Positions 20,451 through 31,784 of a stretch of DNA of 64,000 nt are shown here, piece by piece (within the stretch, counting starts at the first letter, position 1; every line of letters starts with the position of its first letter). Source of the DNA: Linnemannia elongata (Eukaryota > Mortierellomycota > Mortierellomycetes > Mortierellales > Mortierellaceae); assembly GCA_036320915.1 (NCBI GenBank), contig JAXBDG010000003.1, forward strand, positions 2,914,001-2,978,000, in the 5' to 3' direction. Below the pieces are notes generated by a model. That model saw only the letters and a program-made list of their open reading frames with translations. It made no database searches and was not told the DNA's origin. The translations under genes and the position numbers were made by a program.

Positions 20451-22286
20451 TCAAGCCTTCTTTTGCGCATAGACAGCACGCGCCTTTAACGCACTCGGTG
20501 ATACACTCGGGACCACAGTCCCCTTGGTGGGCACCTGCTCCAGAAATCCGGCCTGTGGTCTATCCACCACCATCCTTTCAATAAACTTTTTCCACAACCA
20601 TGTCGGCAAATGTTTTAACATAAGTCGATAGAAGGACGCAAAGAGACCCTTGTCGGTCCCTTTCCTCATCATCTGACTGTTCTTGAATGTTGCCTGGACG
20701 ACTGGGTAGCGTTCAGATCTGTACTCGGAGAAAAGGGTGTGGATGTCGGATGTGGTTGGGTTGGGTGGGAGGGCGTAGAGGAGGTTTGCGAGCGCGAGTG
20801 CATCATGCATTGAAGTTACTGCGCCTATTTTTTTGATACCATATAGTAGGTTTTGGTTAGGGTAGCCATTCTGTATCTTCATTAATTGAGGACATGGTCA
20901 TGGTCCACAAGTAAGCACACGTACCACGACCTCCTGAAGGGTGCAACTTGTGACATGCTAAGCATACAAAGGAAACGAGGTGTAACAATCGGTCTATTAG
21001 TCACACTTTACATCAAGGAGCAAGCGAACAAATAAAACTTGAAGATAAAACGTACCATCACCAAGAAGGACGGTGCGTCCAGAATGCCAAGTCTCAAAGA
21101 CCTTCTCCTCCAACATAACTTTGGAAATAAGGTCCGGATCCGTCCTGTCAAACATATCTCCCATCGTCAAAGTACCATCCCCAAACTGTAGAGGAAAATG
21201 CCTCGTCTCGTTACACATCGCCTTTGTAGCCTCAGCATGCGATTCCCACTCCAGATTCTCGCTCGTCCGGTTCTTCTTATCGTTGTAAGTCGATCTGTTG
21301 GTGACCTTTTCGAGGTGCAACATGACCATCCAGCATATCGAATTATAGGCCGTTGTGAAGGTGATCCAGGAGTAGGCATTGTCGTCGCCAAGGGTAGCTT
21401 TGGACTCAGCTACAGGTTCCTTCAAGACTGGGAACTCTTCAGGATCCAGGGGGCGGGTTTGGCCTACTAGACAGATACAGCCGAAGGGTAGCTCCTCCTG
21501 ATCCGATGCGGGTAGTTTGCTTTCCTTGAGTAGTGTCTCGTACAACTGTTGTCGGACCACACTGTAGGCTCCGTCTGCTCCCACGAGAATGTCGCCCTCA
21601 TAAGTAGACCCCTCCGCTGTCTTGACTTCTACACTATCGCCATTGTCGTTGATAAATGTCACTCGCTTCCCGAAGTGGATCTTGTGAGAAGGGATCTGGT
21701 TGAACAAGAGGTCGTAGAGTGCCGGTCGCCCAATTGCATACTGCTTATATCCCGTGCTAAGCAGCAAAAAAAACGGCAAGGATGCAAGCAATGTCAGCTA
21801 CACACACATGCGGTCTCACATAAACACAGAGTATAGGAACCAATATGATGGACATACAGGCCTTGGGCAAGAGTAAAGTCGGCAGCCAAGATGAGCTCCT
21901 TGCTCTCACTATATGTATAGTAGTGCGTCCATGGTTTGCCCACTCTGTATAGTTCCTCTGCAATCCCGAGCTGCTCAAAGAGCGGAATCAGAGTCGAGCC
22001 TACCGTGAGTGCTGACCCTATTGTGAAGCAGCAAGGGTTGTCTGTTTAATTCCAGGTCAAGGTTGCACAATGCTGTATTTTGTCCTTGTGTACATGCTCG
22101 CGCTCTGGCTTAGGCTCACTCACCCAAGGGTTTGACGACCGTTGCTTTCTCGACTATGGTATACGGTATGTCGCACCGTTCCAGAAGGACTCCGAGAATC
22201 AAGCCTCCCAGACCTGCTCCTACTATCACAACCTTTGGTTTCTCTGTTGTTGTTGTCGTTGTCGTTGTCATTGTTGCTGATGCCAT
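20451..22286 (-). CDS. FAD-dependent monooxygenase FMO-B
   Basis: A full paralogue of FMO-A. Exons: 22124-22286, 21858-22017, 21056-21756, 20925-20957 and 20451-20824, with a predicted 476 residues. Motifs: VVIVGAGLGGLILG, GADGAYSVVR and GRTVLLGDGACHKLHPSGG. The N-terminus carries a Thr run (eight Thr after MASATM), unique among these copies. The third exon is 701 nt, nine more than FMO-A, adding three residues near NLEWESHAEATKAMC. Exon 2 (160 nt) and exon 4 (33 nt) match FMO-A exactly. The start was chosen at MASATM, the first Met in the open frame close to the fold. Substrate unknown. It is flanked upstream by FMO-C on the same strand. Confidence 0.92.
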
Positions 22287-23259
22287 CGTGTTTGCGTGAG
22301 AGTGCGATCGATTGCGTAGTGTTAAAAGAATCCTGTCCTGTGAGTAAGGCGATGTCGTCAATCGGCAAGTGGAATAGTGAATTGTAATCAGATGATGATG
22401 GAGGAGGAAAAAAACAAAAAAAGTGTTCACGGCGAATCTTGTAGACTCCTTCCTTCCTTCTGTTCGCGACAACGACGAAAACACTTCCCTTCTTTCTGTC
22501 CTCCTGACGCCCCTTCCTTTCATTCCCACCCTCTCTTTGTATCCCGTTCTAAGCCGCGCATAAATTGCGCATTTCATCTCCTCCCAGCCCAGCCCCTTTC
22601 TATTCTTTTTCCGTCATGTACACCAATAACGTACAAGATCTGAATGAGTAAGAATACATCGAGCAAAGGGCCAGACCGTTGATCACACCTATGTTGCTGC
22701 TCAACGTAAACATGAACAGACAAGAGGGTAATATAGGCCCTCACTCCTCCTTCAATTGAGTTCCAGGTGCATTACTTAGGCACAGACCAGTTGATTGGTT
22801 TTTAACTCTCCGACTGGACCTTCATCAATCATTACCTCTACTGATCCCTCCTAACTAAAACGGCACCGAGTCCCGGGTTCTTGGGTAACCAGCACCTTGG
22901 GTTTCAGTAGGCTCACGACCTAGACAAGCGACCTCGCTACCTTTGACAGCAAGGGCAGGTGGCCGTTGGGGCATACTGTCAGGAGAGAACAGGATTGGAC
23001 GAGAGGACAAGGAATTGGGAAACAAGAAAACGAGAGATGAACGATAAATAGATGAAGGAGGGTCCACATGCTCTACTCTTCCAGCATCGATATGCATCCC
23101 CAAAAAAATGAGAGCAATGCATTGCCCTCACTATTTATTTTACTTCCTCATTCTCCCTCTCACTTCCGTCTCGCATGACCCTGAACAAGGGCCGGGACCT
23201 GCCACTATGCTCTTGCACACCCCCCCTACTCGAAAACCCCAACACCCCCCTCCTTGTGA
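22287..23259. other. Intergenic region (FMO-B promoter, FMO-C 3' flank)
   Basis: No gene seen. It contains purine-rich DNA upstream of FMO-B and, near 23220-23250, C-rich sequence just downstream of the FMO-C stop. Confidence 0.5.
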
Positions 23260-25208
23260 TCAGACAGACTGAGCATTCTGCCCCCTCTGCTCCTGCCTCC
23301 GTCGAAATGCCTCTCCAGCCAACGTCCCACTTAAATGCACATCCGGCTTCACACTGCCCCTCACCTCAACGGGTGGCAAGAAACCAGCTGTCGGCCTATA
23401 CTTGACCGATTTCGCCAACATGATCTTCCATAGCCACAACGGCGTATGTCTCGACATCCACCTAGCCAGAAGTCCTGTAAAGTTGCGTTCGATTCTCTTG
23501 CTCAGAAACTCGCTGCTCTTGTAGGCTTCCATGACGATGGGGTAGCGTTCTGCTTTGTAGAGGGTGAATATCCGGGTGATGGAGGTCAGGGAGGTTGAGT
23601 CAAGGGAGTAGATGAGGTTTGCGAGTGCGATGGCGTCGTGGATGGCGGTTACTGCTCCGAGTCCTGCACTAGGGTTTAGTTTGTGGCATGCTGATGTTAT
23701 AATCATATGTTTTGTTGTTGTCGTTGTTGTTGACGTTGAGATTTCAATTGTATGCATGCATGGATATAGAGAGAGGGACAGGGCATTGTATTAGTAAACA
23801 GACAAACGCACAAAGCAAACACAAACACAAAAACAAAACCATCCATCGATGAAGAAATGAAAAATAAAACCCAAAAAAAAAAAAGGCAAACAAGCATAAA
23901 CATACCATCCCCAAGAAGGGCAACCCGACCGGAATGCCAGGTCTCAAACACTTTCTCCTCCAGCATAACCTTCGAGATCAAGTTCTTGGGCGTCCTGTCA
24001 TACAAATCCCCCATCGTCAACGTCCCATTGCCACCAGGGATAGGAAACCCCCTGGTCTCGTCGCACATCGATTGTGCAGCGATAGGTCCCCATTCCGAGT
24101 TGTCCATGCTCCTGAACCGTTCACCCTCAGCTGCTTTGCTCTGTTGTTTTGAGAGGTGGCAGATGACCATCCAGCAGATTTTATTCTGAGGAGTCGTGAA
24201 CGTAACCCACTGTTTTCGAACAATAAACAAAGAGAACAGAGGAAGCGTCAGTGTCAATGATTCGTGAACTAAAAAAAAACCATCAAAAAACCGGCAGAAG
24301 TCAAAAAAAAAAAGAAGTTACAGAAAAGGGCTTATCCTCGCCAAGGGTAGACCAGAACTGACAAATCGGCTCCTTCAACTGCGAGAACTGTTCCTGGTCC
24401 AACACATCCGTTTGCCCCACAAGACAAGTACACCTAAACGGCAAATCCTCCAAATCTGTCTTTGGGATCTGCCCCTTCTGTCTTAATGATTCATACAACC
24501 GCTGTCGGACTGCGCTGTAGGCTCCATCAGCGCCGATCAAAATATCCCCTTCATAGTAGCCATTGTCGGAGGTCTGGATAAAGACTTTGTCATCCTTTTC
24601 GCCAATGCCGAGAACCCGCTTGTTGAGGTGAACCTTTGTTGTGGGGATTTGGCGGAGGAGGAGGTCGTAGAGGACTGGGCGAGCTATGATATGTTGCCTA
24701 TATCCCGTCCTAAATGGTAGTTTTAAAAAAGGGGGCTTCGGTTAGGAGAGCATTTGTCAACTTGCTTTGGAACCAGAAACGGCGAGGTCATTGGTATTTT
24801 GTGAGGAGGAACTTACAGCTCTTCGATGGGAGAAAAGTCGCTGGAGAAGACAAACTCGCGCTTCTCGTTGAAGGATCTAACATCCGTCATTGGTTTGGAG
24901 GCGCTGTAAAAGTCCTCGATGGGCATGATTTGTTCGAGAAAGGGGATCAAGTTAGGACCGATCGATTGTGCCGATCCTACAAGGATGAAAAGCCGAGACA
25001 AATGTTAGTTTTTTGATGCTGCCGTTATCTCGGACCATAACAATGAGGGCCGTGTTCAATGACGGTGGTGGGATGTACCCAATGGCTTGACAGTAGAGGT
25101 GCGTTCAAAAATCTCGAAGGGAATCTGAGCTCTTTCCAGAAGGATCCCGAGGGAGAGTCCTCCTAGTCCTGCGCCGACGATCAAGACCACGGGTTTATCT
25201 GTTGCCAT
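23260..25208 (-). CDS. FAD-dependent monooxygenase FMO-C
   Basis: Exons: 25079-25208, 24817-24976, 24322-24709, 23906-24209 and 23260-23690, with a predicted 470 residues. Motifs: VLIVGAGLGGLSLG, GADGAYSAVR and GRVALLGDGACHKLNPSAG. The middle of the gene is split into 388- and 304-nt exons (junction KPFS|WVTF), which are fused in FMO-A and FMO-B. The 33-nt exon and the C-terminal exon of the others are instead fused here (431 nt, ending NPSAGLGAV). This intron pattern shows that introns were lost independently in different copies. It is probably a cytosolic aromatic or polyketide-type hydroxylase; substrate unknown. Confidence 0.92.
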
Positions 25209-26685
25209 TTGTATCGGTGTAAGATAGAGCGGGAAAAAAAATATGAGTATCTGTGGAAGTGGAACGAAAAAAACGACGAGGAAGAGGTGAAGAAGAAAGG
25301 GAAAAAAAGAAATGAAAACTGAAGAGGAGAGAAAAGAAAGAAAGAGATGAAAAGAAAGAAAGAAATGAAAAGAAAGAAGAATGAAATGAAAAGAGAGGAG
25401 AAAAAAGAAAACATGCTATATTGCTTTGGTCTCGCACATCTACCACTGCATTACCATACCCATTGCTCTCAACGCAGATGTGAAGGCACATTCTGTGCTG
25501 TGTGCGACAATTATTACTTACCTTCCGCGAGCAAACATACAACCATCATGCATGCTCACTCATATCTCCTGTGTGCTCAATCCTGAATCGAAGTGCAAGA
25601 GATCGGATCGATACGTACACCTTCTCTGGGTAACCATTCACCCGAGTAATTGTCATCCACAGAATGAAATACTGCTTTATTCTTTTTGGAACTCTTGATG
25701 GGCTTCTTGTGGTCAATAACCTAAAAAAAAAAAACGAGCCTTATGTTTGTTTAAAAGATCTCTGGTCTCGTCAACTTCTTCAGAAACTAAAAGATTTTGA
25801 TGCCTCTTTTTGTCGGCACTTGATATGCTTCTCTCATGTCGGACTAGGCGGTCTCAAAAACTGCCATACGCTCACTCTGGTAGCCTGCGATACTTACTCA
25901 GATCAACTACATCAATAAGGATGGTGTCCCACGCAGCCAGAGTAATGCTGGCTCAGTGGCTTAGGTCCGGCCGGTGGCCGAGGTCACGTGATCCAACCGA
26001 TGTGGTCTGAGGGACTGATACGTCTGGATCGAAGTGCCACGGGAGGTACTAACGAGAGGAGGCGAAGGAAAGACTGTCCCGTCTCGTAAAGGTTCGGGCG
26101 GAGCTGTGTATTCAGAATTTCGTCCGCTCATGGGAAGGAAAAGGCGTTTTGGTGCGTGCGTGAAATGTGTATGCGTGTATGCGTGTGTTGGTACGCGTAG
26201 TGTATGTATGTGTGTATGTAGCACAATAGATGTATAATGGAAAACGACCGTAAACTCTGAACCTTTCGACGCTGCTCGGATATCAAGAAAGAAAGGTGCT
26301 TTTAATGTTAGTGGCTACGCTATGTCAAACGCTCCTATCAATACTGTTAAGAACAATAATAACTTTATGCATACCAGCTTGGATACCAAAGAGGTGCTGC
26401 TCCTTCTGATCTCGAGCAACATTTACTATAGCTTTAGCGCACCACACCGAGTATCCAAAATCCAACGACACCCTTAAATGCTACGTAGGCAGAAGCAAGA
26501 CTTGGCATATCCTGGCAACCTGTGGCAAACATGGGACCCAGCAACCGGGGAAAAACGTGGTATTATAGGTTGTTTTATTGGAGGTGTATAGTAGTGGTGG
26601 TAGCGCGCCGTGCTAAGTTATAGACGGGGGAAGGGGGTATTGGTGTTGAGGTAAAGAGAGAGAAGGCATCAACAGTGTTGCCTTC
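25209..26685. other. Intergenic region
   Basis: Just upstream of FMO-C the plus strand is an A/G-rich tract (25230-25415), the likely promoter and UTR of FMO-C. Further on there are GT/AT dinucleotide-rich stretches (26150-26220). No supported gene. Confidence 0.5.
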
Positions 26686-27258
26686 TTAAGCGCAGCGCTT
26701 GCCAACAGGGCAGCATCCCTTCTGGCCTCTAGCGGAGATCCAGCACTGGTAGCCCTTCTTGCAGCATCCACCGCCACGGCAGCACTGCGAGCCGCGAGGG
26801 CAGCAGGTGTTACCCTCACAGCCAAACTCGCTGTTCTTGCAGCAGCCCGTCGAGTAGCACCAGGAGCCCTTCTTGCAGCATCCACGGGTACAGCAGCGAC
26901 CACCAATAGGGCAGCACTTGTTCTGACCGGAGCAGAGACCGTAACCCTTCTTGCAGACGCCACGCTTCTCGAGGTCGCGCGCCTCAAGGCCTGTAGCCTC
27001 GTTATCGGCGGCATAGGCAACAGCGTCCTCGCCGGACTCATTGTACTCCAAGGGCTGGACTGTGTTGAAGACGAGCGCGGCAGCGGCGATTTGCTCCTCG
27101 ACCACCTCGGCGGCCGAGCGCTTGGACTGGGGGACAATCTTGTTGCCGATCATTGCGGCAGGCGCGACGTGGAGTTCATCGGCCTCAATGACGGCGGCGG
27201 GGTCGGCCACAACGGCGACTGCGAGGGCGACAATGGAGAGAAGGAAGGAGATCTTCAT
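26686..27258 (-). CDS. Secreted cysteine-rich proprotein with Kex2-type processing sites
   Basis: 190 residues. A signal peptide (about 1-18, MKISFLLSIVALAVAVVA) is followed by an acidic pro-region with one Lys-Arg site (PQSKR-SAAEV, about 47) and a second at DLEKR-GVCKK (about 98-99). After that site comes a basic mature domain of about 90 residues with 22 cysteines, mostly as CC pairs: NKCCPIGGRCC, RGCCKKGSWC, TGCCKN, NTCCPRGSQCC, GGCCKKGYQC and KGCCPVGKRC. The spacing is granulin-like. The layout signal-propeptide-KR-cysteine core is that of secreted peptides matured by the Golgi Kex2 protease. A minus-strand TATA-like CGTATAAGTAAC lies about 100 bases upstream. The biological role (antimicrobial, wall-associated or host-directed) is not shown by the sequence. 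Confidence 0.88.
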   Translation of the reverse strand: MKISFLLSIVALAVAVVADPAAVIEADELHVAPAAMIGNKIVPQSKRSAAEVVEEQIAAAALVFNTVQPLEYNESGEDAVAYAADNEATGLEARDLEKRGVCKKGYGLCSGQNKCCPIGGRCCTRGCCKKGSWCYSTGCCKNSEFGCEGNTCCPRGSQCCRGGGCCKKGYQCWISARGQKGCCPVGKRCA

Positions 27259-28171
27259 GGTTATCGAAAGTGGAGGTGAAAAATGAGTAGAGTGGAGAAG
27301 AGAGGCGAGTGGTCAATGTTTGGAAAAAAAAGCAGTTAAGGGAGCGATTTCATTGTTACTTATACGGTTCTGTCGTTTGCCGCAGTTCGGAAGAAGACAG
27401 AGGACCTCAATAGACGGAGCCGACGACAAGGTAGGGGGTTGGAGTCGGGTAGCAATTGTAGAGACTGTGAGCAATTATCCCGCTAAGAAGAAACAGAAGG
27501 AAAAGAAAGCAAAGGTCCAAAAATAAAAACACTGATGGATCCAATAGCATCAGATGGTGTTAGCGGACGCCGCTTTTTTTTTCTCCCCTTTCGTTGGTGA
27601 GCGTCGACTTTCCTCAGACAACTCCGCAACAGAAAAAAAAAGAGCCTTTTCTTTAAAGGCTGGTGGCAAAGTGAATTCCTGTCAATGTTAGTCAAATGGA
27701 AAGCCCCTGTGTGCACAAGTCGGAAAAAATACCGAGTCCATAAGAGAGAGAGAGAGAAAAAGGAGACTGTTAGTGTGTAGTGAGCCCGCACCCCAAATTC
27801 CTCCTTTGTCCCTTGCCTCTGTGCCAATTGAATAAAGGAATTCTCATTTGCCACACACCCAGCACACGCCGCAATCTTTCACTCATCAAAAACACGCCGC
27901 AACCTTAAATTTTGTGGCTATGCATAGGGTCGACTCTTTGTTGGACCACCCATCTCCGACCCAATAGTGCAGTCGACACATTTTTTTTTGAGATGGGAGA
28001 GAGAGCATTAGGGGATGGTGGCAACTTTATTGCTGTTTGTTGACACTGATGTCCCGCGGGATGTTTTGGGGGTGTCAACAATAGGGGCGAGAGTAAGTGA
28101 TGCTGAAATGGGAAACTTTGTCCGCGGGTACTGCCGCGGAATGAAAAAGGGTTGTATTCTTTCAGTGATAC

Positions 28172-28531
28172 CCAATCAATCCATCTGTTTTAGTTCACGA
28201 AGAAAAACAAGGGGGCGGATGTCAACCATGCCACAGCTATCCAATCAACTTATGTGCGAGTCCGACATTGTTTTCAATGTTAGACATACACTGCCATCAT
28301 AACGTAGGGTGTTACCTTGAAAACACAGGGCATGGAGCAGTGATATCTCTTTCTTGCCCTTACCTCTTCTTGCCCTCACCCTCTCCTATACCCGTCTCAC
28401 TCTCTTCCTCCTCCCTAACTCGCACTTGAGCCGCTGCTATATTCGATAGACAGGAGGAGATTTTGGCCATTAGTGATGAGTGTAAACCATAGGATTGCTT
28501 GGATAAATGTTGTGCAAGGTGAGGAAGAGGA
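28172..28531 (+). repeat. Dispersed repeat, copy 2 (partner at 10686-11047)
   Basis: Collinear with 10686-11047. The two copies start at CCAATCAAT and end at GGAAGAGGA, and are nearly the same length (360 and 362 bases). They lie 17 kb apart in the same orientation, each in an intergenic gap. Confidence 0.85.
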
Positions 28532-29535
28532 CTGAAAAGAAAAAGTGGGCATGCATTTGTTTTCATAGAAAAGAAGTCCCCCTGTCTCCTAATTTCCTTT
28601 TTTGGATATTGCGCCAACGTAAGCTGTAATAGCCTATTTTGTCAATAATGACGCAGCAGGATCGTTGAATCAACTCAACGTATGGAAGGTCAGTGACATA
28701 GGCCTGTTGTACAAGTTTAACGACTTCAAGTGTCATTAGCGCTGGACGGAATTGCCTATGTTACCCTGGATCGGCTTTTTCTTGCATATTGTCTGCTGAG
28801 GAGAGGATATCGGCCAACAGCATCTGTGTCAAGTCCATCGATGAGAAGAGGCCGTCTCTTTCATCGGTTCATCTGAGGTCTGTATTCAGTGTTATTGGTA
28901 CGAGAGGTGACCGAAGCGTTGGAAAGGTGGATATCATTGAAGCCATCGTTGACTATCATTTGGGCCATTGCCTACAATCAGTAAGGGTCGCGTCGTCCCT
29001 TATGATTAAGCTTGATGATCGATCGACTCTTGGCATGATCGGTCGACTCTCGGATTGATCAGTTGCCCTGTTACATTCGATCGAGTGTCTTCGCCCTTGG
29101 AAATCAGTTAATTACCCCTGAATTATACTAAGCCACATCACATCCACTTTTACATAAATAGAACACAACACTATGGCCTGATCCTTACCCAGTAACTCGA
29201 ATATATGCCCAGAAATACCCTCGTTTGACTTTGCCCCACCATTGTCTTTACCTATGCTGTTGTTTCAAGGGAATAAATGATATGAAAATGATATGAGAGT
29301 GAAAGAGAGTTTATGCGCTAACGTGGAAAAATGGTATGAACGGGACAGAAACGTATCCCTTTATTTATCTATCTCTCTTTGCTTTATATTCTCCTCTTTT
29401 TACGCAAGTAAAAATGCTCCAGCTGCGACTAACAACTGCTAAGAATCTTACACATGTTGTGCGCATGCAGTTAAGAAAATTATTTCTTTTCTTTCATTTC
29501 TTGTCTTTCTGTCTTCTTTTTTTTTTTTGGATCAA

Positions 29536-29564
29536 TCAAATAACAGTAGAGTACTGTTATTTGA
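29536..29564. repeat. Perfect hairpin, 13-bp arms
   Basis: TCAAATAACAGTA, then GAG, then TACTGTTATTTGA. A perfect palindrome with a three-base loop in AT-rich DNA about 415 bases beyond the stop of the minus-strand LRR gene. Too far to be confidently called its terminator. Confidence 0.8.
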
Positions 29565-29978
29565 TCGCACAGTTCAATTCAGTACATGATTTCTATGCCG
29601 TGTAACATTCATTACAGCACACACTGTTGCATCTCAGTGGCTTATAGGTATCAATAATGACTCCCAAGCTTTTTTCTCACCGCCTCCTCTTCCCAGCTTG
29701 TTCACATCACATACATTACAATAATTTGATAACACTTTCTAATTTAATACATACTCAAGGGTAACTGCCTAGTTAGCATAACCCATTCAAGGTATGTGAT
29801 GTACATCTGTGCCATGACTTTAGGGTTTTGGTACAAAGGCAGCATTATCAATTTACTAAAAGCTCCTTGTGCTAGAAATTAAAATGAGTAGACAGAATGC
29901 TTGGATACGAGTCGATGAGAAAAAAGGTGGGGAGGATCTTTACTGATATCGCTATAATATATATATACTCTCTCTTCA

Positions 29979-31784
29979 TCACTCATAATAAGGCAGGGGC
30001 AGTCGTTGAAATATGACGCCCATAATGGTCAGATTCGAGTTAATCTTGAGGGCCTCAGACAGCGCGACAACTCCATTGTCCCCGATCGAGCAGTACCTCA
30101 AGTCCAAAGTGGTGAGAGTCAAGTTGGCCTTGAGGGCCTCAGCCAGCGCTACAGCTCCATAGTCTCCGATCGAGTTGTCTCTTAAGTGCAAAGTAGTCAG
30201 CGTCGAGTTGGCCTTAAGTGCATCAGCCAGTGCCTGAACTCCGTTTTCTCCGAACGAGTTATACATCAAGTCCAAAGTGGTCAGAGTCGAGTTGGTCTTG
30301 AGTGCCTCAGCCAGCGCCTGAATTCCGTTGTCTCCGATCGAATTGTCTTCCAAGTGCAAAGTGGTTAGATTCGAGTTGGTCTTGAGTACCTCAGCCAGCA
30401 CCTTGACTCCGTTGTCTCCGAACGAGTTGTCCCTCAACCCCAACGTGGTCAGAGTCGAGTTGTTCTTGAGTGCCTCAGACAGCGCCACAGCTCCGTATTC
30501 TCCGATTGAGTTGTCTCCCAAGTGCAAAGTGGTCAGAGTCGAGTTGACCTTGAGTGCCTCAGACAGTGCCTTAGCTCCGTCGTCTCCGATCGGGTTGTTT
30601 TCCAAGTGCAAAGTGGTCAAAGTCAAGTTGGTCCTGAGTGCCTCAGACAGCGCCTGAGCTCCGTTGGGTCCGATAGAGTTGAAGTCCAAGTCCCAAGTGG
30701 ACAAAGTCGAGTTGGTCTGAAGTGCCTTAGCCAGCGCCTGAGCCCCGTGGTCTTCAATCAAGTTGTTTCTCAACCTCAGAGTGGTCAGAGTCGAGTTGTT
30801 CTTGAGGGCCTCAGCCAACGCCTGAGCTCCGTTGTTTCTGATCGAGTTGCGGTATAAGATCAAAGTAGTCAGAGTCGAGTTGGTCTTGAGGGCCTCAGCC
30901 AGCGCCTGGACTCCGTTGTCTCTAAACGAGTCGTACATCAAGTCCAAAGTGGTCAGAGTCGAGTTGGTCCTGAGTGCTTCGGCCAGCACCTGAGCTCCGT
31001 CGGGTCCGATTGAGTTGTTCCTCAACACCAACGTGGTCAGAGTCGAGTTAGTCTTGAGTGCTTCCGCCAGCGCCTGAGCCCCGTGGTCTCCGATCGAGAA
31101 GTCATCGTAACATTCGATCGAGTTAACTCCCAAGTGTAACGTGTTCAGAGTCGAGTTGGTCTTGAGTGCCTCAGACAGCGCCACAGCTCCGTTGTCTCCG
31201 ATCGGGTTGTACATCAAGTCCAAATTGGTCAGAGTCGAGTTTGTCTTGAGTGACTCGGACAGCGCCTGCGCCCCGTGGTTTTCGATCGAGTTGTTTCTCA
31301 ACTTCAAAGTGGTCAGAAGTGAGTTGTTCTTGAGTGCTTCTGACAGCGCTACAGCTCCGTTGTTTCCGATCGAGTTGTGGTATAAGTCCAAAGTGGTCAG
31401 AGTGGAGGTGGTCTGGAGTGCCTCAGACAGTGCCTGAGCTCCGTTATCCCCGATGGAGTTGTTGAACAAGTCCAGAATGACTAGGTTTGAGTTGGTCATG
31501 ACGCTAGAAAGTACATTATCTCGTGCCGAAGTCGACGATAGGTTTTCATAAGCACAGCTCTGAATTCTTAGACGTTGTATAAGATGCTTGTTTCTCTCGA
31601 TAGATTCCATACTGGGACCATGCTTTGACAACACGACAGAGTTGTAGAGTGGCGGTGTAAATGAGTCGTTCCAATCCTGACTCACACGCGCACAGGACGC
31701 GAGGTCATTAAGGCGAAGACTGTTGGCAATTCTGGAGCGAATCTCATGTAGATCAAGGGGATGTGTCCGGGAAATATTAGACAT
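29979..31784 (-). CDS. F-box-like / leucine-rich-repeat (RNase-inhibitor type) protein 2
   Basis: About 601 residues in one exon, from MSNISRTHPLDLHEI; an upstream in-frame Met at 31841 is possible but poorly supported by the paralogue. The F-box-like N-terminus (LDLHEIRSRIANSLRLNDL, SQDWNDSFTPPLYNSVVL) is followed by a linker and 17 LRRs of 28 residues (TLTTLDLYHNSIGNNGAVAL type). Repeat 5 contains an eight-residue insertion (NSIECYDDFSIGDHG), as if a unit boundary had been duplicated by slippage. The last repeat runs into an unrelated tail GVIFQRLPLPYYE. Such horseshoe LRR proteins bind other proteins; with the F-box the likely role is substrate choice for an SCF ligase, which is inference. 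It is closely related to the truncated gene at 16684-17676. Confidence 0.88.
   Translation of the reverse strand: MSNISRTHPLDLHEIRSRIANSLRLNDLASCARVSQDWNDSFTPPLYNSVVLSKHGPSMESIERNKHLIQRLRIQSCAYENLSSTSARDNVLSSVMTNSNLVILDLFNNSIGDNGAQALSEALQTTSTLTTLDLYHNSIGNNGAVALSEALKNNSLLTTLKLRNNSIENHGAQALSESLKTNSTLTNLDLMYNPIGDNGAVALSEALKTNSTLNTLHLGVNSIECYDDFSIGDHGAQALAEALKTNSTLTTLVLRNNSIGPDGAQVLAEALRTNSTLTTLDLMYDSFRDNGVQALAEALKTNSTLTTLILYRNSIRNNGAQALAEALKNNSTLTTLRLRNNLIEDHGAQALAKALQTNSTLSTWDLDFNSIGPNGAQALSEALRTNLTLTTLHLENNPIGDDGAKALSEALKVNSTLTTLHLGDNSIGEYGAVALSEALKNNSTLTTLGLRDNSFGDNGVKVLAEVLKTNSNLTTLHLEDNSIGDNGIQALAEALKTNSTLTTLDLMYNSFGENGVQALADALKANSTLTTLHLRDNSIGDYGAVALAEALKANLTLTTLDLRYCSIGDNGVVALSEALKINSNLTIMGVIFQRLPLPYYE

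Larger units (their letters stand above)
27259..29978. other. Long intergenic region
   Basis: Contains the promoter of the cysteine-rich proprotein, a (GA)n stretch near 27745, the second copy of a dispersed repeat (28172-28531), a perfect hairpin (29536-29564) and AT-rich DNA near the 3' end of the LRR gene. The 89-codon frame at 28789-29058 has no domain and is not called. Confidence 0.55.

Noticed and set aside
28789..29058. 89-codon frame between the cysteine-rich protein and the LRR gene
   Set aside because: No domain, no splice partners and no promoter signal; short frames of this size are expected by chance.
30186..31437. Several plus-strand frames with a 28-residue period (for example VRVELVLSASDSA)
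   Set aside because: They are the antisense of the LRR array of the gene on the minus strand; the periodicity comes from the 84-bp coding repeats. The same holds for 16688-17152.
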